Of a stretch of 64,000 bases of DNA, positions 9,589 to 21,689 are shown in pieces. Source of the stretch: Daphnia carinata. Taxonomy: Eukaryota; Arthropoda; Branchiopoda; Diplostraca; Daphniidae. Numbering within the stretch: position 1 is the stretch's first letter; each line of letters starts with the position of its first letter. The stretch is taken from assembly GCF_022539665.2 (NCBI RefSeq), contig NC_081331.1, forward strand, positions 8,339,534-8,403,533. Direction: 5' to 3'. The notes below the pieces were generated by a model. That model was not told where the DNA came from. It did not search any database and saw only the letters and a program-made list of their open reading frames with translations. Made by a program: the position numbers and the translations under genes.

Positions 9589-12520
9589 CCCGATCAGCGC
9601 GCAATACTTCCTAGCCCACCATGGTGTTTACAAGAAGTCGGCGTCGGAGAGGAAGCTGAGAATAGTGTTCGACTCAGCGGCCCAATTCCAAGGAAAGTGT
9701 TTGAATTATGCGATGCTGACCGGACCGACACTTCAGAATATGCTGCCATCTGTGCTGATAAAGTTTAGAGAAGCGGAAGTTGCATTTACTGCGGACATCG
9801 AGGCGATGTTTAGTAGAATTCGATTGAGACCACAAGATGCCCGTTACCACCGTTTCCTGTGGCGAGAGGATGGATCGTCCGAAATCAAGACTCTTCAAAT
9901 GGATCGGCTGGCGTTCGGTGACAGATGCTCTCCATTTATTGCAATCAACACGATACGAAGGGCGGCCGCAGATTCCGGTGTCGGGGGAGAAGCGGCAGAC
10001 GCGGTTCACAACAATCTGTACATGGACGATTACTTGGATTCAGCCAAGAATGTGGATTTAGCAGTTGAGCGGGCCACTGGCGTAAAAGAAATTCTGGCGG
10101 CGGGAGACTTCCATTTTAAGACATGGCTTTCAAATTCTCCTGACTTTCTAAGGGCGATGGGTGTGGATCCGTCGGAAAAAGAAGATGACCATCCACTATC
10201 AGTTCCGGACGACTCCACAAAAATTCTAGGCGCATGTTGGAGGCCTAATCGAGACGTCCTGACCTTCGTCCTATCGGAGTTAAGTGAGGTGGAGTTTACC
10301 CGAGCTGGATTGGCGAGGAAGGTGGCCGGACTGTACGATCCACTAGGACTAGCCGCACCGACAATAATTAAGGCCAAAATTCGTCTGCGGGAGCTTGGAA
10401 CGCGCGGCCTGGATTGGTGCGACGAAGTTGATCCCGAGGATAAGGATTGGTGGAGGAGATGGATCACTTCATTGGCAGTATTGAATAAGTTAGAGGTCCC
10501 GCGCTGTTTATTTCCGGATCGAGAAAAAATATGTCGATCAGAGCTGCACACCTTTGCGGATGCATCCCAGGAGGCGTTCGCGGCAGCGGTCTATATCCGG
10601 AACCAGTATGCGGATGGAGCCAACTTGAACTTAATCATGGCAAAGACAAAGCTAGCTCCTAAAAAAACTATCTCTATTCCAAAATTGGAGTTGCAGGCAG
10701 CTTTATTGGGAGCCCGGCTGGCTGATTTCGTCTCCAAGTCTCTTCGAGAACCCATAAGGAGCCGTAAATTCTGGACGGATTCTTCATGTGTGCGGAATTG
10801 GATCCGGTCAAACGCGGCGTACTACAAACCTTTTGTGGATCATCGGATCGGTGAGATTCAAACCTTGACTAGGCCGGAGGAGTGGAGATACGTACCCGGA
10901 AAATTGAACTGTAGCGATGTGGCCACTCGGTCCTCGCTCGAATCGGACCATCAAATTCCAAATTCGTGGGTCAAGGGTCCTGACTTCCTGTACCAAACCG
11001 AAGATTGTTGGCCACAGGATCTACCTTGGATGAAAGTGACGGAGGAAGGTCGGTCCACCCGCGAGAGTCGGTGTCACATCGCTATCAACACCGAAAATGC
11101 TTGGGAGTCAGTGAAGATTGATATCAGTGAAATTCCAGCGCTTATTCAACTGGAGGAGAGGTATATGCAATTACTGAAAGCTTGTCAAGAGGAGTCATTC
11201 GTGGAGGAGCTGAGGCGGTTGAAGAGACTACAGCCGTTGAAAAATGACTCCAAATTACTCTCGCTTTCGCCTTTCATGAGCCCAGATGGTCTTATTCGTT
11301 TAGGTGGTCGCGTTGGAAAGGCAGCATTACCCTATGACAACCGTCATCCAATCATACTGCCGTCACAACACCCCCTAACGGAACGAATAATCGAGGCCTT
11401 CCATCGCAACTTACATCACCTCGGCGTGGACTTCGTACTTGCCCACATTAGACAGCATTTTTGGATAGTCGATGGTCGGGAAGCCGTGAAACGAGTGAAA
11501 AGGAAATGTCTGGAGTGTCTGAAAGAGAGAGTCAAACCCGGAATTCAGCAGATGGCGGAGCTGCCGGTGGAGAGGCTCGATATGTTCGCCCCTCCTTTCA
11601 CGCATACCGCTGTGGATTACTTCGGACCGATGGAGACGAGTAATTACAGAAATCGCACCCTGAAGAGATATGGAGCGCTATTCACGTGCCTCACTACAAG
11701 AGCCGTGTTCCTCGACTTAGCAGACGACCTGACATCTGATCAATTCTTGTTGGTTCTACGGAGGTTCATCGGAATTTACAACCAGCCAAGATCTATGCAT
11801 TCGGACAATGGCACCAATTTTGTTGGGGCGGAAAGGGAATTAAGGGAGCTTCTTACCAATATTCAACAACCGGGGGAGCTGAGTGATTTCATCAAGAAAC
11901 GGCGAATACATTGGAGTTTCCAGCCACCGAGAGCTCCTCACTTCGGAGGCGCCCATGAAAGTCTCGTGAAGTCAGCAAAGAAGGCCCTCTACCGAGCTCT
12001 GGAGATTGAGAAGTCGCAATTTCGCCATCCAACGGATAGTGTACTCCGCACTGTCCTGTTTGAGGTAGCTGGCTTGCTAAATAGTCGCCCGCTCACGTAC
12101 GTGAGTTCGGATCCAGTGGATGTTAGGCCGTTGACTCCAAACGATCTAATGAACCGATCACCTGTCATCTACTCACCGGCCGGCGAGTTCGCAGATGCCC
12201 TACCGCGGGAGAATTTCCATTACGTGCAAAAGTTAGTGAATCTCTTCTGGGATCTGTGGCGAAAATCCTACCTTCCTTCCCTGATCGCACGAAAGAAGTG
12301 GAGAACAAAAATGAGGAATTTCCAGAAGGGGGACGTCGTTCTTCTAGTGGAACCAAACCTTCCCCGTGGAAAATGGAATATTGGACGAGTCGAAGAAACA
12401 TTTCCCGGAGACGACGGTCTAGTTCGCGTCGTCAAGGTCTCCACGAAGGAGGGGACGTACGTGCGCGCCATAGAGAAAATTTGCCTTCTAGAGGCCGAAG
12501 AGTCCCATCTTCCTAAGTAG
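9404..12520 (+). CDS. BEL/Pao pol: RT, RNase H, integrase, DUF5641-like
   Basis: The conserved sequence in this frame starts near 9525 (residue about 41, WLKKYIDAGYV), continuing the RT that ends in the gag frame; the first 40 codons are out-of-frame sequence. The RT catalytic motif YMDD is at residues 206-209. RNase H has Asp386, Glu429 and Asp459. The integrase zinc-binding H2C2 region is at about 656-706, and the catalytic triad is Asp738, Asp801 and Glu852 (spacings 63 and 51). The C-terminal DUF5641-like domain is at about 940-1030. All catalytic residues are present. One extra base between about 9527 and 9541 puts it +1 relative to gag; most BEL/Pao elements use a single gag-pol frame. 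Confidence 0.93.
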   Translation: MRCQYHGRKENLHFQITRGWRFTAYMICLNGLIEIRTSRRRTKWLKKYIDAGYVSEVEEEGDPISAQYFLAHHGVYKKSASERKLRIVFDSAAQFQGKCLNYAMLTGPTLQNMLPSVLIKFREAEVAFTADIEAMFSRIRLRPQDARYHRFLWREDGSSEIKTLQMDRLAFGDRCSPFIAINTIRRAAADSGVGGEAADAVHNNLYMDDYLDSAKNVDLAVERATGVKEILAAGDFHFKTWLSNSPDFLRAMGVDPSEKEDDHPLSVPDDSTKILGACWRPNRDVLTFVLSELSEVEFTRAGLARKVAGLYDPLGLAAPTIIKAKIRLRELGTRGLDWCDEVDPEDKDWWRRWITSLAVLNKLEVPRCLFPDREKICRSELHTFADASQEAFAAAVYIRNQYADGANLNLIMAKTKLAPKKTISIPKLELQAALLGARLADFVSKSLREPIRSRKFWTDSSCVRNWIRSNAAYYKPFVDHRIGEIQTLTRPEEWRYVPGKLNCSDVATRSSLESDHQIPNSWVKGPDFLYQTEDCWPQDLPWMKVTEEGRSTRESRCHIAINTENAWESVKIDISEIPALIQLEERYMQLLKACQEESFVEELRRLKRLQPLKNDSKLLSLSPFMSPDGLIRLGGRVGKAALPYDNRHPIILPSQHPLTERIIEAFHRNLHHLGVDFVLAHIRQHFWIVDGREAVKRVKRKCLECLKERVKPGIQQMAELPVERLDMFAPPFTHTAVDYFGPMETSNYRNRTLKRYGALFTCLTTRAVFLDLADDLTSDQFLLVLRRFIGIYNQPRSMHSDNGTNFVGAERELRELLTNIQQPGELSDFIKKRRIHWSFQPPRAPHFGGAHESLVKSAKKALYRALEIEKSQFRHPTDSVLRTVLFEVAGLLNSRPLTYVSSDPVDVRPLTPNDLMNRSPVIYSPAGEFADALPRENFHYVQKLVNLFWDLWRKSYLPSLIARKKWRTKMRNFQKGDVVLLVEPNLPRGKWNIGRVEETFPGDDGLVRVVKVSTKEGTYVRAIEKICLLEAEESHLPK

Positions 12521-12527
12521 ACAGAAG

Positions 12528-12542
12528 ATGGACGGAGGAGGA
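12528..12542 (+). promoter_or_regulatory. Polypurine tract
   Basis: The purine-rich run gatggacggaggagga abuts the 3' LTR, in the expected place for plus-strand priming. Confidence 0.65.
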
Positions 12543-12861
12543 TGGTCTGGCGACCGTATTTTGTTCATAAATATATGTCACCTATATCGATTACTAAGAT
12601 AGAGGGCCACACCACGCGCATCGCAATTAGGTTACTGTTTAACCTAATTTTGAGTTGACGTAGTAACTTAACTAAACTTGTAGTGCCTATTACGCGTGTG
12701 TGTTCTGCCCGATAGGTAATATTGTATTATAATTTACTCCCTTGAATCTATTCTTATCATTTGTGCTATTACGCGTGTGTGTTCTGCCCGATAGACACAC
12801 AAAGAATCACAGCAATACAAGGATTGCAAAGAAACCTTTCTCAGAAATCAGCGTGAGAACA
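12543..12861 (+). repeat. 3' LTR of the young BEL/Pao element
   Basis: Direct repeat of 6668-6986, same 319-bp length, followed by the target duplication gtatg at 12862-12866. Confidence 0.95.
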
Positions 12862-12866
12862 GTATG

Positions 12867-13530
12867 AAGCGTACATCAAACAAGGCATGAATTTTTTTGG
12901 ATTGTGTAGGCCTACACTGTTGGAATATTTTTTAACATGTTTTCCTTACTATAACAATATTGAGCTGTAGCTACTCAAAATATCAGATTGTGGCTCGTTT
13001 GAAAATGTGGACTCTAGTGAAAGTGTTTCTGGAAATACGAGGTATTATCTTTTGAACAATAAATTGTTATTCTTGCCATCTAATTACAAAAAATATCTAC
13101 CTTTACGCTACTGCAGTAAATGATAATAAATTATTTGACTTCACTAGCAATACTTTTTTCCAGGGTTAATGAAAAAAATTGGAGTTTGGAAATAAAATTG
13201 AAATAAAAAATTGGAAAAAGCCAACTGAATTCTTTGAGTAAACCAAAACCCCTTAAGTTTTCAACGATACCAGATTTAATGCCAAAAGACACTACTTGGT
13301 ATGTAGTCATTTAACTATACAATTTTCATTCATTAATTTTTTAAAACGTTTATAGTCTTATGATCCCGACAATTTGCTTGGACATGGAAAAATGGAGACA
13401 TGGAAAAGGAAAGAAAAATGAAGAGCTGCCGTGGGCAAATGGAAGGAAAACTCCGAGACTCCAACTAAAACTAGTAATCCACCTGACAAACGTACTGCAA
13501 TACGTTGTTCACTGATTATGTTTTTTTCAA
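12867..13530. other. A/T-rich non-coding interval
   Basis: No gene seen. It may include the 5' non-coding part of the hAT remnant that follows. Confidence 0.4.
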
Positions 13531-14508
13531 ACAAAATTTCCTGATATAGACGTTTTGCTCTTGCATGTTGTGGAGAAGATTGGTTTTAAAACCCTTGTTT
13601 CAAGTTTGGCGCCGCATTTGCAATTACGTAGGTGAACGTTCTTTACCAACACGTTGGAAACAAAATTCGAAGAAAGAAAATTACAACTACAAACTGCTCT
13701 TTCACTGTGCACTGATGCTGCAGTTAATATAGATACCTGGGCTTGTAGGAGAAGGTCTTACCTTGGAGAGACAATACACTGATTCAGTTACGAAACCTTA
13801 AAGAGAAAAAGTGCATGTCTTCCTACTCGCCGTATCTTTGGACGGCACACATTCGACATTTTATCTAACATGATTGAATCAATCCAGGAAAAGTATAAAG
13901 TGAAAGACAAGTTACGTGGCGCAACAACGGATAATGGTTCAAACTTCACTAAGCGTTTCCAAGAAAGAGTGCAACATCAATTGCGGAGTACGATTCCTTA
14001 ATTCAAGAAGAAGAAGATGAATATCTCGGTATCGAAGCGGACGTTATAAGAGATGATTTACTAGAGATGACTTTAAATAGAAGAAATCCTTGGTGATCCT
14101 GTGCTAAACGTTGATGGAATTGTCTCTGTAAATGTTACTCTTCCAGTTCACCATCGCGCTTGTCTTCGTTTAAGCCTGGTTTCTAAAGTTGAAGTACAGA
14201 TGATTCAGGATTATATGTTCCTTTTCACCAAAGCAATAAATAGTTCAAGCAAAAATGAAATGTATAACTTGCGTAGGAACATCTATGAGTAAAATTTCAA
14301 TAGTTACGGCATGGCTTTTGTTAAAGAGGAACTAATAACCTCATCTTAACTCTGAGAGGACCACCTACATCTCTGGCATGAACTCGCATTTTCCCCGCAT
14401 TTGCGAATGATTTTTGACGTCCTTCGTGTCTAGTTTTCCACGTTACGCACAATTCCAAGGAGCTATTGGTTACCTAATTACACATCATATACTACACTGA
14501 AATTTAAG

Positions 14509-14541
14509 GAAGCTTTGCACTTGACGTTAGCAAAGCTTTCC
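14509..14541. repeat. Imperfect hairpin
   Basis: ggaagctttgc at 14509-14519 is complementary to gcaaagctttcc at 14530-14541, with a 10-base loop, directly before the 22-bp tandem repeat. Confidence 0.7.
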
Positions 14542-14544
14542 TGT

Positions 14545-14654
14545 TGGAGAAATAGGAACTCCATGCTGGAGAAATAGGACCTCCATTGTGGAGAAACAGG
14601 ACCTTCGTGCTGGAGAAATAGGACCGTCAAGATGGAGAAAAACGACCCAAAGAA
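14545..14654. repeat. 22-bp tandem repeat (about 5 units) with inverted outlying copies
   Basis: Units beginning tggagaaa start at 14545, 14567, 14589, 14611 and 14633, an exact 22-bp spacing. Inverted partial units (ctatttctcc) lie at 14727-14736 and 14742-14751, so the block can fold back on itself. It interrupts the hAT pseudogene. Confidence 0.85.
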
Positions 14655-15509
14655 AAGTGGTTGCAAATGCGGTCCTAATTCTCCGGATCCTCCAGGTTCT
14701 ATTGTGAAGCCTTAAATCTCCGTGTTCTATTTCTCCAGGTCCTATTTCTCCGGCAATTCGATGCCTTCTATCGTTCACTAGCAGCCTTTAGTAACAAACC
14801 TGTTCGATTCAATTCACTTTCGGTATTTAATCCCTAAACCTACTAGTTGTTTATTATAATAACTGTTTAAACTATTTTTAGATGTGAGAAAATGTTTTCC
14901 GATAATGAGCTGCGATTGGCTACAGTCTCAAACCTGGTGTTCAAACTATCGTGGCTAGAAAGTGATGGCAAAATGAGAAGAGCAGAACCTATATTAGAGT
15001 GCGAATACCAACGCTTACAGGGTGTTGGGGAAACGTCTGACTCGTAAGTCATTAAATACTTTGTATGTATGTAATACACAAGTCAAATAATCATTTAATT
15101 TTTTTACAGTTCAGAGGAAAGCAGCGATGGGATATCATCATCTCGATCCGACCAGTCCACTAAAAAAGAAAAAAGACCAACTTCTTCTCCATTAGGTAAA
15201 ATTGAATAAACCCTAAACTGACGATGAAGTACATAATTATCTCAAGTTCTGTCATAATTTAGAGCAGTTAAACGAATATTCAGCTATTTAATTATTTACA
15301 AGTAAGTAGTGCTTTTCTAGTATTATATATACTGCTGTGAAAAATATTTCTCACAAATAATGCGACATCCCTATTTCCAGGCGGTATAACGTGACCATTC
15401 CTCCTTCGGCAGCAGTGGAGAAGCTCTTCAGTCAGGGTAGCTTAATTTATTCAGCTAATAGATTAAAATTAACTTACAAACACTTCGAGATGTTGCTATT
15501 TTTTTAAAC

Positions 15510-17119
15510 AAATGCATCTGTAGCCAATGAATGATGATTTGTTTTCAAATTAAATTTTTGTTCGAAATACACAACACGTAAAACTTAAAATATTTAAATA
15601 CTTATTTGTATTTCTGAAATAACTAGCTGTGGTAAAACATTATGAAAAATTTAAAATGAACACCAGTATAATATGGAATTCTTTAAGTTAAATGCTACAT
15701 TAATTAAACAGTGTGAATTTTCAGCATTAGATGTCTGACATAAATGATCGGTAAAATTGATAACCAATTGCAATCGGAAAATTGACCGCCGCGGCAAGTC
15801 TGTTTGTAACAGATATAAGGTTATTTTAAGATCCTACTCGTCTTTTAAGGGTTTTTTTGCAACTGAGATTTGAAACGAGATAATGATGAATGGAAGAAGT
15901 ATGGCAGAAGCAGCCTACTAAAGCTGCTAATCTGGCAAAACGAATATTAGTACCATTATCTTTTTTTCAATTATATAGTAAAGTATAACTTTCATCTCTA
16001 AAATTCGTTCGGATCCTAACTATATTGATGGTTATCACCCATCTCCTTATCCAATAACGTGGACTTTTTTATTTGATGCACTGGTTGTTGTACTCAACTT
16101 TGATCAAAAACTTCTGATTTGCTGATGTGAACAGCTTGTCATCCTAACTATTAACGAAGAAGATCCTGAATACATATCTGAATTTGTTGCAGTTATGCAG
16201 TCCATTTCAATTTATTTGGAAGTTCTTCAGATTGAAGGCAGCAGTCTTTTGTTCCATGTTCCGTCGAAATTAACAAGAAGCAGTTAATGTATAAAATAAT
16301 AGATAAAAGTTTTAAGGTTTAGCGCAATACATAGCCAGTTACTTGGGAAACTTAGGTAGAAGTAACAAGTATTTGAAATTTGTTGCCTACTGACCGTGTG
16401 ATATATTGCCTACTTTAGATTTGTTAATCAATTCACTAAAGATAATTACATATTAGCATTATTCTCCCATCTCAAAATCAAGTTTGCCTAATCGTCCTTC
16501 AACGATGACAGAGAAGACCCTGCAGTAGACTGGATTCTAGCCTCAATTGTTTTTCTAGACAAGGTTCCGTGCACTTCTTCGTTCACAAATAATGAACCTT
16601 ATAGTTTTACTAACGATGATACCTTCCCAAGGAGATAAATTAGATCTTTATTTATCTGACACTGGTTGGTTAGTGTGAGACAGACACCCATATGTCTATT
16701 TTATTCAAGTACAACAGTTCTCCAGTAGCACGTCTCTTGAGCTATGCTTCTTTGTGTTAACTACAAGAAGTCTGTTGCGGGACAAATTATTGGGGTACAA
16801 AAAATGTTTAAAATCCACAAAAAATTCTGATAAACCCAATTTTATATATTTTTTCTGGTTATTTATTCATTGTGTCTCATTAGTTATAAAAGATTGATCT
16901 AAATTTTTTCTTTTTTAAAAATCATTTTTGATTGATTTGCCGCATACTGTAAATAGAGAACGACGCACACACAAAAATTGAGATCAAGTAGTGATGTTCC
17001 CAATATATGAAACAAAGAGGAAAGGGGTATGGTGGCATTTGCATAGAGCCTGTTCTCACCGCACCATGAAGTCTGTTCTAACCACATTGCATATACACAT
17101 ATGCAATGTCAAAGTCAAA
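15510..17119. other. A/T-rich non-coding interval
   Basis: No gene, RNA gene or clear repeat recognised. Short open frames here have no family signal. Confidence 0.4.
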
Positions 17120-17685
17120 GGGCGCATTTTGGCATCAGCCTTTTGTTGACCCTTTTTAGTTAAACTTTTAGTGAAAGTTAATGCTAAAACGGTAGTTCAG
17201 CGAACTGAAACTGAACCGAAAAAGTTGAGAAGGGGAGGAGTTGAAGTTCAACTTTTTCAGTTGAACTGCCCACTGACCTTGGGCGCATTTTGGCGTCAAC
17301 CATTTGTTGAACCTTTTTAGTTCAACTTTTCGTCAAAGTTGACGCCAAAATGGAAGTTCATCGCTACAGTTGAGAAAGGGGAGGAGTTGCAGTTCAGTTG
17401 AAGGTCAACGGTGGTCTGGACCACCGTTGAAAAAACTCAACTGTCTCAGTTGAACCTCCCACTGGCGTTGTCGCCAAAACGGTCGCCTAGTTGAACCACC
17501 GGGCAACTACCGGGCAGTTGACGCAAAAATACAAGTTCACTAAAAAAGTTGAACTAAAAGTAGACGCCAAAATGCGCCCCTTGTCGCCAAAACGTTTTCC
17601 TAGTTAAGCCATCTACCGGACAGTTGACACAAAAACGCAAGTTCACTGACAAAGTTCAACTAAAGGTAGACGCCAAAATGCGCCC
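17120..17685. mobile_element. Nested foldback (MITE-like) element
   Basis: The outer end gggcgcattttggcatcagc begins at 17120, and its inverted counterpart (gtagacgccaaaatgcgccc) ends at 17685. A second, inner pair begins at 17281 and ends at 17579. The interior is built from repeats of a motif like agttgaacttttt in both orientations. Near the centre is a perfect palindrome, tcaacggtggtc / gaccaccgttga with a 2-base spacer, at 17405-17430. No coding capacity and no clear target duplication. An (at)n run follows at 17684-17698. Confidence 0.75.
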
Positions 17686-17699
17686 ATATATATATATAG

Positions 17700-20600
17700 T
17701 TGGGTCACTCCACGTTAAATTCTGCCCCTAGGCGAGGATGCATCTTTCGTTTCAGCGAGACGAAAAACCCTGCCACCTGGTGGTGGTTGTTACATCATCA
17801 CACAATGCCCGCTTGATTTAAATTCAAAGTTTACAACTTTTGCTACTTAGCCTTTGCACATTTATATTAAATGACGAAGTTTTAATAAATTATGTTTACA
17901 AAACCCAGCTTGAAAGATACAGGTGCATTTTATTATACAATTTTAAAATTACACTTACAACAAAACAGTTACGTAAGCAAGCATATAGGTATGTCTTCGT
18001 TAAATCCAAACGCACGATCCGACGATGTTAAAAAATGGCGCTGCATCGCAGGACTCGGAAGCGGAAGTATATTACTTTCTCTAATAGAATGGGAAGCTGC
18101 ATGGCTTTTCATAAATAGCAATATAGTGTCAATTAGAAATGCGCATTCGTAACGCATTCCTTTTTAAAACTTAGCTTTTGCTGATATAGCTGTTTATTAA
18201 AAAATGCCCTTGCTACTTGCTGTTACTGTACCAAGAAATTTTTTTTTTTATATCGACCAACATTTTTATGATAGTGCTACTTTACTTCAGGTTGGATTTC
18301 ACTGTTAGAGTTTTAGGCCCAGAATCTTACGTATTTTCTTTCGTTATTATTAGCTTGTTCGTTTTTTGTAATTCAGCCATTTCCACAACAACATCCTATA
18401 AAGATAAAAGTCTAAAAATTAAGTCTAGCTGAAATAAATTACCAGTAAATTGAACGACCCCCTAGAATTTCATACAATCATTTGAATCAACGGTAAGCTT
18501 TAGTGCGGAAGTTACCTTAGAAAATGCTAGTAGCTCAATTGTCAACAAAACGAAAACAAATTTATTAATGAAAACAGTAATCAAAGCGAAAATTAGGAAA
18601 CTTGTTTACTGGGAACATCAGGATAATCATTTTTTAGCGAGATTCCGTGTGACACGATTCATAGCTGTGAAATCAACAGTTGGAGGTAATATAGCTACTA
18701 AAGGGTCCTCTGTTAACCAACAAAAGCAATCTTCATTAATGAAACACATATCCAAAAGTTACCATACTTTGATTGCTGAAAACATCATGGTAATTTCAGT
18801 AAGACTATCAACGACAGTGCTCATTGCTGCAGAATTAATAGTTGGAGGGGATGTAAGGTAAAAGAGCGAATTGGGACACAGGCCCGGTTCCTGCTAATTT
18901 GGGACAAAAAACATACATTTCGTCGCATCACGAATGGTATACTGATAGGGGTTCTATTGGGACATCTTATAGGCGAATTATAAACTAAAAGGGGGGTTAC
19001 GCAATTTATCAAAAGGGCAAAATTTAAAACATAACAATATTCGAGAAAACGGTAATTGAAATCTGTGCGTTTTGCTTGCGGGCGAAAAACCTAAACAGCG
19101 TACGATTTGTTAGCTGACACCTGGACGGCACAGGAAATTTCTAAGGTAAAATTGAAGAAACCCATTAAATAATTATATCAAACAGTAGAGCAAGTTAAGT
19201 TCTACAGATTAAGTACAAGTCTGTCCCATTAAATGCTAGTATTATTCTAATATTACAAACCAGAAAAAACCCCCATTCCTGCTAATTTGGGACAGCCGAC
19301 GCTAATTTAGGACACAGATATTTTCGAAAAAAAAAAAACTTTTTTTCAATATTTTTACATCAATCGACGCAGAATTCAAAAATAAATCGATTGATGTAGG
19401 ATATTTATCCGTTTTTTGAATCATTTTCATAGAAATAACGCAAAAATACTTTAGGGACTTAGAATCTAGTCTGGTTCATCCACGCAGCTTTTTTAAAAAA
19501 TTAATTTACATTCTTTCACTTTTTTTTTCGTAACTTCAAAGCCAATAAACTTTTTATATTTTTAAAGGTAATTCAGTATTTTTTATTTCATTTTACCAGT
19601 GACTAAACGAGAAATTTTTCGGAAACTGTTGTCCCTTATTGGGACACAAGTTTATTTGTAGTTTTTTTCAGAAATTTCAGTGGTTTTTCACGCTTTTCAT
19701 GTTCCTTTTACTTGTCGTAGAAGAAATTTGTTAATAAGTCATTGGTTTTAAGTAAAAATTAAAAAAAAACTGTTTTGTTGTTCTCGTCATAGCCCCATTT
19801 GATTGTGCTTTAAGCGAAAGCGCTAATTCTGGACACTGTTTTCGAAGGGCGTGGGGTGGCGGTAATTTTCATTTTTTATCTTACGACATGGCACAGTGGA
19901 TGAATGCCTGGATGGCATCGGATTGGTTCTACTGTTAACACACACAAAAAAGAAATATTTATTATTTATAAATATGTTTTATGAACAAATTACCAATCCT
20001 TGTTTGCTCACAGTGACGGACCAGGTAACTTCTTAACCTAACTTACATTTCAAAATCTTTTATTTAAGGATTTACGCAGTTAAAGGCATACTATCTCACA
20101 TGGTTTTAGGAGATTTAGGTGTAGTAATAGTTGGCAAAGCCTTACTGCTGTCTTTCCTTGGTTTTTTACCAAGAACGTAGCCAATTCCTGATGGATGACG
20201 AATGTAAAGATAATGTCAATGAAAAGTATTAATAAACAATACATCGATTACCAAGATGATGTTTTGGAAAAAACCTGATCTCCGTCTATCTCCGAAAGTG
20301 ATGTGCATTTTTGTTGCTCACTTCCACTTATAATATAATCCCTATTCAGAATCTGCACGTACCCTGAAGTGGATTGTTTGGTGGCTACATTTCTTCATAG
20401 ACATTCGCTGTGAAGGCGATTGGAGTATTAAATTGGTCTTCACCACTAAATATGAATTCTTTGTTGTTCTGTTCCCGTGAACTATGACAAAATTCTTTTA
20501 AGGGCTTCTCAATGAACTGGTTTGGGTGCCGTAAGGGCCAAGACAATACGAGGACGAGCACAATATGAGAAAGAGTTCAGATCACTGCAAATGTTAGGCT

Positions 20601-21689
20601 CTCTAATGCTTTTCGAAGGTTGAACGAACTAGTGACATTGTCGCAGAGGAAAAGACAGAAAAATTTGTATGAGAGTCTACAAAAACTAACCGTTAGGTGG
20701 TAGTCATCCATTCCAAACCTTACACTATTCTCTTGATATTTTGACTTTGAAGTAGATGGATGGTCCGTTCTTATCGGTTTCATGATTTCCAACAAATTTC
20801 AGGATATGAATTCCAACAAATGAATTAAAATTCCCAGCAATTCTATCAAACTAGTTGCCAATTTCTTTAAGATTTCTTGTAAGACAGTTTTATCGCTGCT
20901 ACACAACAGACTATCGCCTACCCAAATTTCTAGAAGAGTAATTGCATTTGTTTGCCGAAGGAGGTTAATGCGAGATTCAGCTGTTAGAGAAACCATAACC
21001 TATCAAACACTTGTTCAGTTTTTGAATCCAGGGGATTCTTGCTCTTGAATTCACCGAACCGATGTCTTTCTTCTAGGCGCTATCTTATGTTGTTGTTGTC
21101 GTCGTGTTTTTTTCATTTTTGGTGTTTTATCTGGTAAATTCAAGCTTTATACTGAGCAGTTTTTACTTTCGAGGGTTTCGTACGGTACGCGAGGTTTGAT
21201 AGACTCAGCGGCGTGTCCATTACACTTTTGCCTACCACTCGGCCTTTCCAGAAACAACTACCTAACTGGTAAATCATCTAAACCAGAAAAACTTTTCAAA
21301 ATGTCCTTTTTAGGATTTAAGACGTGTTCGGCAATGATTTGGCATCACATTTTCCCTTTTTTCCCTTGGAATACGGATCCAAAGATATAATCTGATATAT
21401 CAATATCCGTTTTCTCTTGTACTATTTTTCATATGGTGGTCGTGGAACAATATTTGATTCGAATTGGTTCAGTCGGCAACCTTAGGATGTTTCATACTAG
21501 AAAAAATTTTTTATTTTCGTTGTAGGAATTCTGACTGGATGCAAAATGCTATAAAAATAACAATAATAAAAATTGAGATTTTAAAAATAAGTTTCAGACC
21601 CCAACCCCCAAAACAACGAAAAGCCAAGTCAAAATTAATAATATTTATTAACTTCCTTACAATCCAGCCTAATCATTATTTTTAAATGT
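17700..21689. other. Long non-coding interval with repeated gggaca motifs
   Basis: No gene is supported. Between 18860 and 19835 a short motif (gctaatttgggaca or ttgggacaca) recurs about seven times, including an inverted pair tgtccc-ttat-tgggaca near 19630-19646. Short open frames at 18217-18432, 18568-18861, 20577-20996 and 21196-21685 show no family signal. Confidence 0.4.

Larger units (their letters stand above)
6668..12861 (+). mobile_element. Young, nearly complete BEL/Pao LTR retrotransposon
   Basis: The element has two 319-bp LTRs starting TGG and ending ACA, a primer-binding-like site just after the 5' LTR, gag-pol, and a purine tract just before the 3' LTR. It is flanked by a perfect 5-bp target duplication, gtatg, at 6663-6667 and 12862-12866, the usual size for BEL/Pao. 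The LTRs differ at only two positions by eye (a t/c near 6736 versus 12611 and an a/t near 6838 versus 12713), about 99.4% identity, so the insertion is recent. The only visible damage in the coding part is one frame change near 9530. Confidence 0.95.
13540..15507 (+). pseudogene. Decayed hAT-family transposase gene
   Basis: Conserved hAT blocks occur in order in three broken frames. Near 13685-13790 is a block ending NIDTWACRRRSYLGET, matching the hAT 'D-x-W-S-S..R-S-Y-x-G-x-T' signature. Near 13915-13975 is RGATTDNGSNFTKRF. Near 14135-14160 is LPVHHRAC. Near 14895-15045 is DNELRLATVSNLVFKLSWLE. Near 15395-15505 is the C-terminal dimerisation motif with PSAAVEKLFSQGSLI. Intron-like breaks at about 15043-15109 and 15195-15380 have gt/ag ends. 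Stops and indels (for example after ETIH near 13781) make it non-functional. Related to the fragment at 29.1-29.3 kb. Confidence 0.8.

Noticed and set aside
14545-14654. CRISPR-like array (regular 22-bp spacing)
   Set aside because: There are no unique spacers; whole units repeat, so it is an ordinary tandem repeat in eukaryotic DNA.
18568-18861. 97-codon frame in the long non-coding interval
   Set aside because: No recognisable family, and codon use looks like A/T-rich background.
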